Positions 11,191-22,837 of a stretch of DNA of 64,000 nucleotides are shown here, in pieces. The stretch's first letter is position 1. Each line of letters starts with the position of its first letter. Below the pieces are notes generated by a model that was not told the origin of the DNA, ran no database searches, and saw nothing but the letters and a program-made list of their open reading frames with translations. The stretch lies in NCBI GenBank assembly GCA_022885665.1, contig JAGQDJ010000131.1, positions 62,001 through 126,000 on the forward strand, given 5' to 3'. The translations under genes and the position numbers were made by a program. Source of the DNA: Triops longicaudatus. Its lineage: Eukaryota > Arthropoda > Branchiopoda > Notostraca > Triopsidae.

Positions 11191-11349
11191 ACCTAGAAGA
11201 TAACGAGTGATAAATCCAGATCGCCAGAAACTGTAGAGACGCTCCCGATAACAGCGTTTACCCTACGAGCAAGCTCGCGACTGGAAATAGAAGCCAGTTG
11301 GGGAGACGAATTTAAGAGACAGCGCTAGCAATATTGGAAGCTATCGATA
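11191..11349 (-). promoter_or_regulatory. Probable dipeptidase noncoding first exon and promoter with DRE-like TATCGATA
   Basis: On the minus strand a good donor (CTAG|GTAAGTTT, exon end at 11193) precedes the dipeptidase ATG by about 180 bp, which suggests a 5' UTR intron ending near 11035. About 150 bp further upstream is TATCGATA (11342-11349), identical to the core DREF-binding element of Drosophila housekeeping promoters. No TATA box is seen. The transcription start is not fixed by sequence alone. Confidence 0.4.
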
Positions 11350-13500
11350 TTTATTTGCTTTTCCACGATAGCCGTGGGTGTACAGTAGGCCTCGTTTATT
11401 AGTTGCTAAACGTGGTGGGCAACAGGAAGGGCGCAATAAGCTCGGACGATTAGCAACAGTTTTACGCCAAGTGACAAACAAATGCGAAAAGAAAAGTGTG
11501 GTAGGAATACTTGTGGAAATAACTGACCAGATCAAATGCCATTCTATTGCATTGCGAAAAAATTCTCAACAGTGAATTTAGGGTTCTACTGTAACCAGTA
11601 GGTATTGTACATTGTACGCCGTTCGTCGGGCGCCAGTGACAATCAAACAGCAAGGCATTGAAGACAAAGCGTCTTGGAAATTACGAGAAGCCGATTATTT
11701 TGACCTACGTGGACTTTGTCACTTCTGTTGCTTTTTTTAGACTTAGTCCTGGAATTATTCTTAAAAACTTAAGCTGAGTGACGCATTTAGGAGATGAAGT
11801 ACTTTTTCTGCAAGATTATGAGAAACATGAAACTTCCGTTTTGCTGCGTGCTTGGCGACGTAAAATTCCTTTGTCATACAAACGTCAATTCTCTAGAATT
11901 TTAAATTTGCTTCTTTTCGTTATGGTATTTTGTTCATTTTACCACCAAGACTGACTTTTGGAAAAGGGATGAACCAGCAATCCGCGTATCATGTAATAAA
12001 AGGGGGAAAAATCAGTTCGTACGCCATATTCATCATGGTTTCATTTGTTATCCTAACGAAGAATGGATAATAAAACTACTACATTTTTAAGGTTTTTAAG
12101 ATCAAGCTTTCATTGAAGTTTTTATTTTCCGCTGGTGAATGTAAATTAATTTTTGTATGAAAGTGATTCTACATTTACTATCGGAATTAGCATTTGTATG
12201 CGCCAGAATTCAATAGCCATGAACTTACGGACAAATCTGTAATCAATATGTAATTTCTTACAGAAGTTCTTAAATTTCAATAGTACCGTGCAACCCGCTT
12301 TTTTGAATAGACTCGAGAACGGATGGACACTTCAAATGTGCGGAGTATTCAAAAATACGGCGTTAACTATATAGCAACGCTCATGCCATATATCATGCTG
12401 ATAAAACTTACGAACTGAAGGAGACAAAGAGTAAATATTTACTATCCTGTATTTGTAATTAAACCAGTAAAGTTCTTAACATACTGCTTTTGAGAAAATC
12501 CATGGTTGAAAGTTGCTTCGCGCTCTTGTCTTATCGTTGAGACGCAATTTTCAAGCATTCGTGTAATATTGCGTCTTTCTAATCTCAGAAGTTATTGCCA
12601 AAGATCCGTGTTGATTTAGACGAAGTTATTCAACATTGTAAGGTATACTAAATACTATACTAAATACTATAATAATACTATACTATAAAATACTAAATAA
12701 AAATGTTTTTGTAAACAGCGAAATATTCAATTATGAGTTATCAATTAAAAGAAGTAATTTTACATTGAATTAAATGAGCTTAAAACGGAACCATCAAATT
12801 TCCATTAAATTGTACGGGTTATTCACATAATCGATATTCAATTAAGTTGAGATCGCTGCATTTAAGTGACTTTCTTGTTTCATAACTAACTCGGAAGGAT
12901 TCGAAAGTCTACATGCCATCTTTTATCATGCAGAAGCATAAATGCAGCCTGCGGGGTCAAAGAGGAGTACGATAGATTTTTTCGCTTTTTTGTCGAGTGC
13001 GAGCGAATAGCTGATTTAAAGACTTACAAGGAAGAACGCTTAACTGCTCTTGGAAAACTATGGTGAGTGAAATATCGAACGGGCTCAAAAAATTGACACT
13101 GAATTGCGCCTCTGGGTTTCCTTGTACGCGGAATCTTCATGTCTATTAAAATTAAGAAAAAAATCTAGAAACAAATCTAGAAATTCTTTTGGCATATTAC
13201 AAGTTATTTATTGTACTGTATTCGTATTTTTATATTCACACCTTGTCCTCTGTTTTCATGCCTAAATGAGCAAACGCTTGGTATAAACTTAAGTTTAGCG
13301 TTACTCACATTTCAAGACCTTTTGTGTTGAACAAACTCTATTTTATAAACCTTTCGGGCTTCTGCGGTCTTCTTGGTATTCGGCCTAAACCAATTACCTT
13401 ACGTATAAGAGGAAATCTAGTGCACTTTGTAAGGGAATTATTGCATTCACTTGTAAAACAATGACTGAATCATTTATATGCCCGTTTAGAGTGGATCCAG
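11350..13500. other. Spacer without supported genes
   Basis: This is AT-rich DNA between the dipeptidase promoter and the first cuticle gene. It contains a simple ACTATA/ATACTA-type AT tract at about 12640-12705. One open segment with a good donor (about 12950-13068, +) is discussed under findings. Nothing else is recognisable. Confidence 0.5.
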
Positions 13501-13551
13501 TGTTTATTAGTAAATATAATTCTTCTGTACAATTAATGAAAAGTTGTGAGT

Positions 13552-14028
13552 CTAATAATGGGCAGGAGCAGGGTAGGCAGCGGGGGTACGGACGGTGGCC
13601 CAGACTGCGGCGACTTCGGGGGTTTGGGGAGGGGGAGTGGGCAAGTGTTCACCTTTGGGCTGGAATCCGTTTTCGTCAGCAGCCCAGGTAACAGTGAAAC
13701 GTTGGCCGTCGGGAGCAACCCAGTAGGTAGAGCCACGGTTCGTGTTGCCGTATTCGTAGCCGATTTGCTTTTGGACTTGGGCCTCTTCACGCGTTGTAGC
13801 GTCAGATCCAGCGTAGCTATATGTCAATAAATGGGATTTATCAGGTTTGCTGGTAACAAAGAAAGAGTAGCAGAATTACCTCCATTGGCTGCTACCGTCT
13901 GGGTTGCGGACGTCGCTTTGGCTTACGATAGTGATGTCTGGCTGCTTGGCATAGCTTGGGTAGGCTTGTGGGTACACGCTAGCAGCGGAGGCAACGGCCA
14001 AGAAAGCGGCGACTATGAAGAACTTCAT
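13552..14028 (-). CDS. RR-type cuticle protein 1 (subgroup VAPDGQR)
   Basis: This is a structural protein of the exoskeleton that binds chitin through the Rebers-Riddiford domain. Exons 13552-13816 and 13880-14028 give 137 aa. Residues 1-16 (MKFFIVAAFLAVASAA) are a signal peptide. A conserved ITIVSQSDVRNPDGSSQW block follows. The R&R domain ends in the hallmark ADENGFQPKGEHLPTPPP, and the C-terminal tail is rich in Ala, Pro and Tyr. The single 63-bp phase-2 intron splits the codon after SQW, the same place as in the three other cluster members. AATAAA on the minus strand at 13503-13508 serves as poly(A) signal. It is closest to cuticle protein 4. Confidence 0.93.
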
Positions 14029-14060
14029 TGTTAGTTGCTTGTGTTCGTGAATGAGACTGA

Positions 14061-14094
14061 ACTGATGTAACTGAAGATCAGGGCCGCTTTTATA
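14061..14094 (-). promoter_or_regulatory. Core promoter of cuticle gene 1: TATA box and initiator
   Basis: On the minus strand TATAAAAG lies at 14087-14094 and an arthropod initiator TCAGT at 14061-14065, about 30 bp downstream. The start codon follows about 35 nt later. The same arrangement recurs before all four cuticle genes. Confidence 0.8.
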
Positions 14095-14099
14095 CTTGC

Positions 14100-16088
14100 A
14101 CCAAACTGGAGTAAACATCTCGTTCGCTTTGTTTGTGGCTTGCCTCTGGGAAGGGCGATCATGTGTAGGCTTCACTTTTACTTTTACCCAGCGCTCATTA
14201 TAGGAAAGTAAGTTCGATGCACATAGTCGAAAGGTTACAACAAGTCATAGAAAACCACTATGCCGTGAGTTTCGCCAGTTTTGACTTTTAACTTTTGAAT
14301 ATTTTGGATAATGGTGAGTAGCCATTGCAGGAACAGAGTTGGATTCTATCTTGTTTTTAATACAACTTAAATCAAAGTAGAGCTGTAGAGTCCGTGAAAG
14401 AGAATTTACAAAAGAAACGAAATGTACGAATCTTTGTGTGACAAAAACACTCGGAAATGATTCGACAATGATCTTACTGGTAAACCTTTCCAGCAGCCTT
14501 TAAAAAAACCCGGTCTTTGGGTTCATTCTTTCAGGTTTTTTTTCAACATTTTAAATAAAGCGAATTCAATGAATCACTGCTCACGGTAAACGGGTATGAT
14601 TCCAAATTGCGTTTGATCAAATTCAAAGGTTCAGATCAGATATTGATTTTTTAAATCCGCAACAGGTTCATATCAAGAAAGAGTCGGATCCCTGGTTACA
14701 GTTTATTTATTCAGTTATTTATTTGATTCTTAAAACTCATGTTAACTCCCACATTCCACATATAGATCCTTAGAAAAATCTCTCTTGAAAATAAAATACA
14801 CCCAGGCAAAATTGATAAAATCCCCTTCAATTCATGCGTTTAAGAACTCACTAGACGTCCATTTCGGCTCCAAAATATTTTATCCCAAACAGTTTCACAG
14901 AGACAAGCAGTCTATACTCTCCGAAAGTTATATTCTGTGAAAGTTCACTTGAATTTTTTTTTTCATATTTTGTGGAGGCTTTCGCGCCTTACTTTTGACA
15001 ATAAAGAATATAATAATAATTATAACAATAATAACAACAATAATAATGAAAGCTGTAAGACATTATTGATAACAAATTCCGTAACATTCTATAATATTTG
15101 AAGTCTTACTTGAAATTTGTGCTTGCTTGTTTTCCATGGCAATAATAAACGTTGTGCTTCACAGGCATAGCGTGCTTAACAGTTTCAATTTTCAAAACTT
15201 AACACTTTGCATACAATTGCAATTATGGTGCAGGATAGGCTGCCATGATTCGAGCATTTTGATCGAAATACAAACACCTTTAGTCCGAACCATGCATACA
15301 AGCTTGTGAATTCGGATTACAGATAATCGATCATCACTGGAGTTGGTAATCCGTGTTTCACTCATCACTATTTGACAGAGGAAGATACAACAAATCAACT
15401 GCGTTAGACTCAAATCCAGCTGTTCTTGCCATAATGAATATCCATGGGAACTGTTCAGCGTATCCGACGTTTGTTATATCGGACGCTTTCCGACATACTT
15501 TTACAAGACAAAACCTTTCGAGTTCTTCACATTAGCAGACTATTCATGACGATAGTGTTCTTTGTCGCGAGATTCTACCGTAGTTCGATTAAAAAATGTC
15601 CCTGGTTTATTGGGTACTCAAAGCACACTGTAAAAAAAGCAGACGATCTGCGGAATTTTGTAGGATGTGTGGTTTGCCCTGATCAGTTCCAGTGCTAAAA
15701 ATGCAAAATGCAGTACCGTGCAGTTCTTTGCAGTATAGGTGATCATGAAATACGCAAATAAATTCAGGAAACCACGGTAAACTGCCGATTTCTATGGCGA
15801 GCCTAATTGCTTGCTCCTAAGAAGCTGTCGATCCCCATTGATGTAAAAAGCTTCCGTATTTGTTTACACAAAACTTGACGCTAAGCTTAGAAACTAAGAA
15901 ATTAGAAACTTTCATAGATGAAGACAGTGAAGCGTCGCTTTTGTAGTACAGGCGCGGCATCACACGTTTAATTATTGTCGATAAGAAAACAGATTGAGCG
16001 AAGTATAATTCTATAATTATAACACATTCTATAATTAAAATGTACTGTACCGAGAAAAATGTATGGGCTACAGTTTTCATTCTAGATA
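14100..16088. other. Spacer between cuticle genes 1 and 2
   Basis: No gene is supported. It holds a (TAA)n-like microsatellite at about 14998-15050 and several short open frames with no recognisable similarity or splice context. Confidence 0.5.
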
Positions 16089-16131
16089 TTTATTTGGTAA
16101 AGGAATTTTAATACATTGAATTTCTCGTGAC

Positions 16132-16632
16132 TTAATAACGGGCAGCAGAAGGGTATGCAGCTGGGGCAGGGTATGCAACGGGGGTACGAGCGGTGGCCCA
16201 GACAGCAGCGATTTCCTTAGGTTGGGGAGGAGGAGTGGGCAAATGTTCACCGTTGGGCTGGAATCCGTTCTCGTCAGCAGCCCAGGTCAAAGCTAAACGT
16301 TGTCCTTCTGGAGAGACCCAGTAAGAAGATCCGCGATTGGTGTTGCCTTTCTCGTAACCGATTTGTTTTTGGACTTGGGCTTCTTCACGGGTAGTACCAT
16401 CAGATCCAGCGTAGCTATATCCAACAGCAACAGAATAATACGAGAAAACTTATGCTGCTTTTTATCCTTACCTCCATTGGCTGCTGCCATCTGGGTGACG
16501 AACGTCGCTCTGACTCACAATGGTGATTTCTGGTTGCTTAGCATAACCAGGAGAGTAAGGTTGGGGTTGATGGTAAGGCAAGCTAGCTGCGGAGGCAGCG
16601 GCCAAGAAAGCGGCGATGATGAAGAATCTCAT
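16132..16632 (-). CDS. RR-type cuticle protein 2 (subgroup VSPEGQR)
   Basis: Exons 16132-16414 and 16472-16632 encode 147 aa: signal peptide MRFFIIAAFLAAASA, a Pro/Tyr/Gln-rich stretch, the EITIVSQSDVRHPDGSSQW block, then an R&R chitin-binding domain with WVSPEGQR and ADENGFQPNGEHLP. The tail has repeated Ala-Tyr-Pro. The 57-bp intron is clearly alignable with that of cuticle protein 3, and the exons are near-identical, so these two are a recent tandem duplicate. AATAAA lies at 16089-16094 (minus). Asn replaces the usual Lys in QPxGEHLP. Expected to be secreted by epidermis into soft (RR-1-like) cuticle. Confidence 0.93.
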
Positions 16633-16666
16633 TGTGATGTGTTGTTGTTTCAGGGGATTGTACTCA

Positions 16667-16701
16667 ACTGATCGAGAAGAGCTTTAGGTGTAGTTTATAT
16701 A
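16667..16701 (-). promoter_or_regulatory. Core promoter of cuticle gene 2: TATA box and initiator
   Basis: TATATAAA at 16694-16701 and TCAGT at 16667-16671 on the minus strand, about 30 bp apart, in front of the gene starting at 16632. Confidence 0.8.
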
Positions 16702-16956
16702 CCCGAAGGTAAGTAGAACAAAGTAGCAAACAAACATGCCATATGTAAGCAACTAGCCGTAGAGAAAGGTGAGCTCATAGGTACTCAGAACTTTTACTTA
16801 CCAAGCGCAACATCTGTGAAATCTTTTATACGTCATAAGGAAATAGTTGAGAGTGAGATTTTCAATTTTTTATTACTTGACGGAGGACGGAAGATTAGAA
16901 GAATTTGATCTTATATCACGAGCTTCTTAAACGTAAAGCATACGTAAAGAGTTTTA

Positions 16957-17612
16957 CGGATTAGGTTCGTTGTTCAAGGCACTTTTGAATTGTTACACAT
17001 AGAGGAAATGGTGTAAATTTCGACTACCATTTTTATTTTTTCTAAAAACGGTCTAGAAGTGAGGTAAGGAAAAAAATCCTCTACAGTAGATACTGAAGTG
17101 TATTACCTACATTAGCTGCGTAAAAATAACTTCGAAAGTCATCGCAAATTCTATTTATTGCAATTTTCCCGAACCTCTTCAAAATCGCCACTTTGAAAAT
17201 GTTTGCCAAATCCCGATTACCTGGGGGAAACTGTACTAATGGATTCCCACAACGGATTAAAAAAGGGAAAAATCCAGTTAAAAGGATATAAAACGAAATG
17301 CAAATGTATAACGTACTTTTTCTGATAAAAAAAAAAATAGCCCAAACAAACGCACCGAGCGCTAACTGGACGACACTGTTTGTGGCAGGTGAATAATGGC
17401 TAATTATACATAGCTCATTAAAAGTCTGACAGGCACGAAATTTTTTAACTTAAATAATTTAACAACCATAGGGCAAAAGGAACGCCAACTTTCCAGAAAT
17501 ACTTGGTTCAGTTAGTGGAACAATGTGCAGTTGCCGGGACAAGATAAACCAGATATATAATAGAAAAGAAAAATAATAGAGCTAAAAATGCGTTTGTCGG
17601 AGTTTAGACCTT
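16957..17612 (+). repeat. Dispersed repeat family, copy A
   Basis: About 650 bp without coding capacity. It aligns by eye, in the same orientation, with 38840-39656 (copy C), and its first 70 bp align with 21981-22050 (copy B). Shared blocks include GAGGAAATGGTGTAAA, AATAACTTCGAAAGTC and AGCTAAAAATGCGTTTG. No terminal repeats or target-site duplications were identified, so the class is unknown. Confidence 0.75.
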
Positions 17613-19011
17613 CGTCTCTATTAGATTCAGTAGCCGATATACACAAACTCAGACATCTTACTGTTAAAACTGTTCAAAAATCAAAGGTAACGTCTTGACA
17701 GTAATCTTATTGCCAAGGATACCTTTTGCAATCATTATAATTCTGTTCGAAAAAGCATTTATTAAATTTGCAAGCTATGGTGATTTTTTTGCTACTTTTT
17801 ATGGTACTGAAAAATGGAAATCAGGCAAATTGGTACACGGGCCGGATTTTTTTTTATTGTTTTAAGGTAAAAAGAAAACAGTGTCTGTTCGGTACTTTTA
17901 AGATATCGCATCTTTAATGTTAACGTTTTGTATGTCCGTATTTGTAGTGTAATTCTACATAAAGCCCTCTATTTGACTTGATTTGCCCTCTGGTGATTCA
18001 CCCTCTAGTCCTGATACCGATTTTTCCTCCACAGGGAAGACAGATCCCTATATTTAATTTTAAAAAAAATGACATAAAATATAATGACTTAAAAGCCTTC
18101 TTTTGTGCTTTCATAAAGCGATAGTTATGTTTTGTGTGACAGTTGCGTTTGTTGTTTACAGGTTAAGCCATTACTATCCGACTTTCATTTCGTCCAAAAG
18201 AGCTACGTCCCATTGCACTTGCGGGGTAGCTAAATCGCAGCAGAAGTTTGAAGAGGGACATTTGCAACCTTCGATTTGCTACTTGGTTTCCGTAAGTGAC
18301 AACGGGATGCGGAACTGACATAAGTTCGGTGAGCGGTCGTTTTATAACCGTATTTCCCGTTTAATATTAACAATATGAGTACATACAAAGTATGTCATTT
18401 TCACACTAGCTCATCTGTTCTTTCTAGAACAGCTTTCTAGAACCTAGTTCTACAGGACATTTTACATTGAATACATTTATAATAGCAAGTTTTCCTTTAT
18501 CATAACACCAAATGACACTTTTACGTAAGAGTTTTCACTTGGTATTTGGTGTCAGTAATAGTTTAGAAAAGTGGCTTAATAAAACCGACATTGTTGTAAA
18601 AATATAAAAGTTACAAAAGCTTAATATTTTAGAACTGAATTTGTTACTGAATAGACCACTAAGCTAGTTTCTTTAAAAGCATAATCTGTGTAAGTTACTA
18701 GAAAGGCAGCATTTTGACACAAGTCTCTAATTTTGACGACAGCAGTCAGGTTTTCATCGAAGTAGAAATTGTATGGAAAACAGAAGGTTATTGACACCAA
18801 AATTAACTTCTATAATTTCAGACGAGTAATTGAAATCCGAACTAAGTAAAAGCACTGAATAATTCTAGAGAATAGATTTGTCTACAATACTTTAAATCAG
18901 CTTTTGTGAAATTGAAGATTACGTAACTTGATGAAGCTTGTCAATTAAATAGCAGCAAAGAGCAGATGCTCACGCTGGTATCAATTTTTTAAAAAAAGAT
19001 TACGTAGACTA
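17613..19011. other. Spacer between cuticle genes 2 and 3
   Basis: AT-rich with no supported gene. A 71-codon open frame at 18103-18318 (+) has no recognisable similarity. Confidence 0.45.
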
Positions 19012-19222
19012 CAGCTGTACAGGGCCGTATCCAGGATTTGCTTTTTCTTTTTTTTTGGGGGGGGGGGGCTGAGGGTGGAGGATGTGTCTGAGGTGATTTT
19101 CGAGTACATTTTTCTACATTTTAGGTTTCTCCTATTTTCCCAATTCCGAAAGGAAAATTTCTAGAGACGCCTAAGGTAGGGATGTTAAAATCCCCTAACC
19201 CCAGTGAATACAGCCTTGTAGC

Positions 19223-19226
<4 letters not shown>
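19012..19226. mobile_element. hAT-like MITE, 199 bp, with 8-bp target-site duplication
   Basis: The element 19020-19218 starts CAGGGCCGTATCCAGG; its other end, read on the reverse strand, is CAAGGCTGTATTCACT, an imperfect terminal inverted repeat beginning CA(G/A)GG as in hAT transposons. Flanks are CAGCTGTA (19012-19019) and TAGCTGTA (19219-19226), matching in 7 of 8 positions. It contains a T-run followed by 12 or more Gs and no open frame, so it is nonautonomous. It sits just downstream of cuticle gene 3. Confidence 0.65.

Positions 19227-19292
<66 letters not shown>
19226..19292. repeat. Uninterrupted 67-nt A tract
   Basis: A pure run of A from 19226 to 19292 directly abuts the MITE target duplication. 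It may have grown by slippage, or be a retroposed poly(A) tail; its length in the assembly is unlikely to be exact. Confidence 0.9.
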
Positions 19293-19294
<2 letters not shown>

Positions 19295-19369
19295 CTATAT
19301 TTTTTTTCAGAAGATTAATTTCGTATATTCTTGGTAGATGCTTTATTTACAATTGAACGTTCAAACTAT

Positions 19370-19868
19370 TTAGTAACGAGCAGGGGCAGGATGAGCGGCA
19401 GAACCAGAGTAAGTTGGCGTACGAGCCGTGGCCCATACAGAGGCAATTTCTGCTGGTTGGGGAGGAGGAGTGGGCAAGTGTTCACCCTTGGGTTGGAATC
19501 CGTTTTCATCAGCAGCCCAGGACAAAGTGAAACGTTGTCCTTCTGGAGAGACCCAGTAAGAAGATCCATGGTTAGTGTTGCCATTTTCATAGCCGATTTG
19601 CTTCTGGACTTGGGCTTCTTCGCGTGTAGTACCATCAGATCCAGCGTAGCTATATTCAACAGCAACGGAATAATACAAGAAAACTTATGCAGCTTTATAA
19701 TCCTTACCTCCATTGGCTGCTGCCGTCTGGGTGACGAACGTCGCTCTGACTCACAATGGTAATTTCTAGCTGCTTATCGTAACCAGGAGAGTAAGGTTGA
19801 GGTTGATGGTAAGGCAAATTAGCTGCGGAGGCAGCGGCTAAGAAAGCGGCAATGATGAAGAATCTCAT
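19370..19868 (-). CDS. RR-type cuticle protein 3 (subgroup VSPEGQR)
   Basis: Exons 19370-19649 and 19708-19868 encode 146 aa. The signal peptide is identical to that of cuticle protein 2 (MRFFIIAAFLAAASA). It has the same Pro/Gln/Tyr-rich stretch, EITIVSQSDVRHPDGSSQW, and an R&R domain with WVSPEGQRFTLSW and ADENGFQPKGEHLP. The tail differs slightly (Ser/Ala/His-rich). The 58-bp intron is conserved with gene 2 almost base by base, as are leader and 5' UTR, so the duplication is recent or has been homogenised. AATAAA lies at 19342-19347 (minus), between the stop and the A tract. Confidence 0.93.
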
Positions 19869-19902
19869 TGTGATGTGTTGCTGTTTCAGGTGGCGACGCT
19901 CA

Positions 19903-19938
19903 ACTGATAGAATTGATCCCAAATGTTGCTTATATATA
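19903..19938 (-). promoter_or_regulatory. Core promoter of cuticle gene 3: TATA box and initiator
   Basis: TATATATA at 19931-19938 and TCAGT at 19903-19907 on the minus strand, the same spacing as in the sister genes. Confidence 0.8.
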
Positions 19939-19939
19939 C

Positions 19940-22250
19940 CTCAAAGGAAGTCGAACAAACACTAATCTGAGTGTGTAACTTGCCTATGGCAACTTCAAAT
20001 GAGGCTTCACTTTCATGAGGCACAGTTTAGAATGTAAAGTGAAAAAAATTGGGAACAAATCAAGGTCTATCCAATTTAACCCTCTGGTCTTAGCTACGGG
20101 TGTTGCATTTGATGCTTCGAAAGACTGGTAAATGAAATCAAAACGTTTCGGTTTGGTTTCTCCATCCCTCAACTAAAAAAAAAAATGAAAGGAAAAGTCA
20201 GCGTCAGAGGGAATATACCAAGACAGTAAATACCAAAACGTTTTGAGTGAAAAAACGTAAAGAAAAACCAACCGTAATTGTAGAAATGGAAAGTATTAGA
20301 AAAATACTTAAATGTGGTGTAAATTACTACGGAATACATGGCAATGAAACACATGTGTTTCGTTAAATCATGATAACTTTGAAGAAAACGGCTTCGATAT
20401 GAATTGATCTATATTTTTATGTCTGTACCTGTCAGTCGCTGAGGCTACATTTATAGCTTTTTTATGTGTGTGCGTATGGACTATGTATTTTTTTATGGAA
20501 ATGGACAATAATTTTTAGCTTCCAAAGCGCGTCGTTTATTTTTTTTTATTTTTTTTTACGAAAGCCGATAGCAATCCGAGCGTTCCCTTGAAAGGATTTG
20601 TTTTTGCTTTAATTGTTGTGAATATTAAGAAATTTTTGGGGAAATACGTTTAACAATAACTGGCCAGAGCAGGCACGAATGGAAAAAGGGAACAACCTGT
20701 TTACTCATTGATAATATGTAAGTGTTGTTAAAGTAGCTGAATGAACTTGTACACAATAAATAAAATTTCTACTCAAATTATGAGAGACAACTTTGCATCA
20801 CATCATTTTTCTAATGAAACCATCGAATTTTTAAGCTACCTCACCTTTAAGTGTAACTGAAGTAAGAAAATGGCATAAAAATGTTTAATAAATATGGATA
20901 CTGAACAATAAATATACTTGTAAGACATTGTTTGTGTACAATGGTGCCTCATACAACGAAATCCTCATATAACAGGCATGTCGGAAAGAAAATGATGAGT
21001 AAAACTTAGGTGACTTATTGACCCTTTCGATCAGCAGTTTCTTTTTAGTTGACCTCTTTGCTTACCCTATTTATTTGAGAACACCTACCTAGCTGTATGT
21101 TTTCTTACCTTGCTTTCCTTCCCAATTAACATGTACCCTTTTGTGTAAATATGTTAGTAGCGATCCGACACTGGTCAGATGAGTATACACTATACTCGAA
21201 AAACGGCATCCTGACGTTACCTTTCCTTAAAAATAACGCAGGGTAAAACAGTTTTTAGGCTCTCTCAAAAATCCTCACAACAAAACAACTCGTATAAGTA
21301 ACGCACGCTGAAGTCAAAAATTGCCTCACACTGCGAATGCTAACTTGTCTTTTTTTAAATTTATTTATTTCGTCGGCGTGAGCTTTGCTCGTTGCCGTAC
21401 GTCGTTACTCTTCAATAGTTGTTGATCTAACAGTAAAAAATTAACAAATATATACATTAACAGTGCTTGTCTTGTCCAATATATACATTACTCTAGCTTG
21501 TCTATGAGCTGAGGAAAGGCATGAAAAAGTTTACAAAGGGGAAACAAGCGAAGAATCTGGACAGGAATTTTGACACCGACCAAGAAGTCACAAGGAGATA
21601 ATAATCCCGATTTGAAATAGTTGACTGTCAATTCAGTACAACACTGAACTAGAAAAAGAGTAGCAAGCGTAAAGATTAGCAGCATGGTTCAGGCCGCTTA
21701 GAAAACATCATGGGTATCTTCATGGTGCACAAAATTGACGTGCACTGAAATTGAGAACATGTTTTAATTTAGATCAAGCGATCTGAAGTGATCCACGGCT
21801 AGGAATAGAGGAAGAACCATCAGATGATGGAATATTTAGCAAACTTCTTGTAATCTCAACTTCTTGTAATATTATATTAGAGTGAACACAGTTGGAGAAC
21901 GAATGAAAGCCATTTCCATAAATATAGGAAATCGCGTCTCTTAAAACGAAATTTTCTTACAGCGATCGATATCCAGGAACGGATTAGGTTAGTTGTTCAA
22001 GGCACTCTTGAATTGTTACAAATAGAGGAAATGGTGTAAATTTCGACTATGTCTCTAGTATTCGAGGAATACAAGAGAAAATTTCGAACGCTTTAGAACT
22101 CTATTGTACGTGCATCCCAAGGTCGAGTCACAGGTGGCGTGCGGTTAGCACAGGTCGGGATTGTTTGGGTCGTTTTTATTGAGAATTACACTACTACATT
22201 TTGTAGTATTAAACTCAGAGGCTATTTTTCTCATATATGACATTTCATGT
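19940..22250. other. Spacer between cuticle genes 3 and 4, containing repeat copy B
   Basis: No gene is supported. The only recognised content is a 70-bp fragment of the dispersed repeat family at 21981-22050 and AT-rich simple sequence (T-runs near 20540-20560). Confidence 0.45.
21981..22050 (+). repeat. Dispersed repeat family, copy B (fragment)
   Basis: Starts GGATTAGGTT, as copy A does at 16957, and stays about 90% similar through TTCGACTA, after which similarity ends abruptly. Confidence 0.75.
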
Positions 22251-22293
22251 ATTAAATATTAATTCCTCTATTTACACGGATGCCCGAATCCAT

Positions 22294-22804
22294 TTAGTAA
22301 CGCGCAGGGGCGGGGTAGGCACCAGATGCAGGATAGGCGGGGGCAGAGTAGGTAGGAGTGCGAACAGTGGACCAGACTGCGGCGACTTCAGGGGTTTGGG
22401 GAGGCGGAGTAGGCAAGTGTTCACCTTTGGGCTGGAATCCGTTTTCATCTGCAGACCAGGTAACAGTGAAACGTTGGCCGTCGGGAGCAACCCAGTAGGT
22501 GGAGCCACGGTTCGTGTTGCCGTATTCGTAGCCGATTTGCTTTTGGACTTGGGCCTCTTCACGCGTTGTAGCGTCAGATCCAGAGTAGCTGTTTTAATAA
22601 ATAAATTTTACTTGATAAGTTTTATCGTTTAGTGTTGAAGCCTACTTACCTCCATTGGCTGCTTCCGTCTGGGTTGCGAACGTCGCTCTGGCTTACGATG
22701 GTGATTTCCGGCTGCTTGGTGTAACCAGCAGGGTAGGCTTGCGGGTAAGGAAGGCTAGCTGCCGAAGCAGCGGCCAAGAAAGCGGCGATCACGAAGAATT
22801 TCAT
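22294..22804 (-). CDS. RR-type cuticle protein 4 (subgroup VAPDGQR)
   Basis: Exons 22294-22588 and 22650-22804 encode 149 aa: signal peptide MKFFVIAAFLAAASA, a Tyr/Pro-rich segment, EITIVSQSDVRNPDGSSQW, then the R&R domain with WVAPDGQRFTVTW and ADENGFQPKGEHLPTPPP. The Ala/Pro/Tyr tail has YPAP and YSAP repeats. It is nearest to cuticle protein 1 at the other end of the cluster, so the four genes read A-B-B-A. Same 61-bp phase-2 intron position. One Ser replaces Ala in the SYSGSD block and another in TWSADENG. Confidence 0.93.
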
Positions 22805-22837
22805 TGTTAGTTTACTTGAGTTGGCGAGTGAGAGTGA

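Noticed and set aside
13546..13830. Plus-strand frames over the cuticle genes (also 19331-19762 and 22237-22632)
   Set aside because: They are antisense readings of the R&R exons; the minus-strand frames carry the signal peptides, splice sites and chitin-binding motif.
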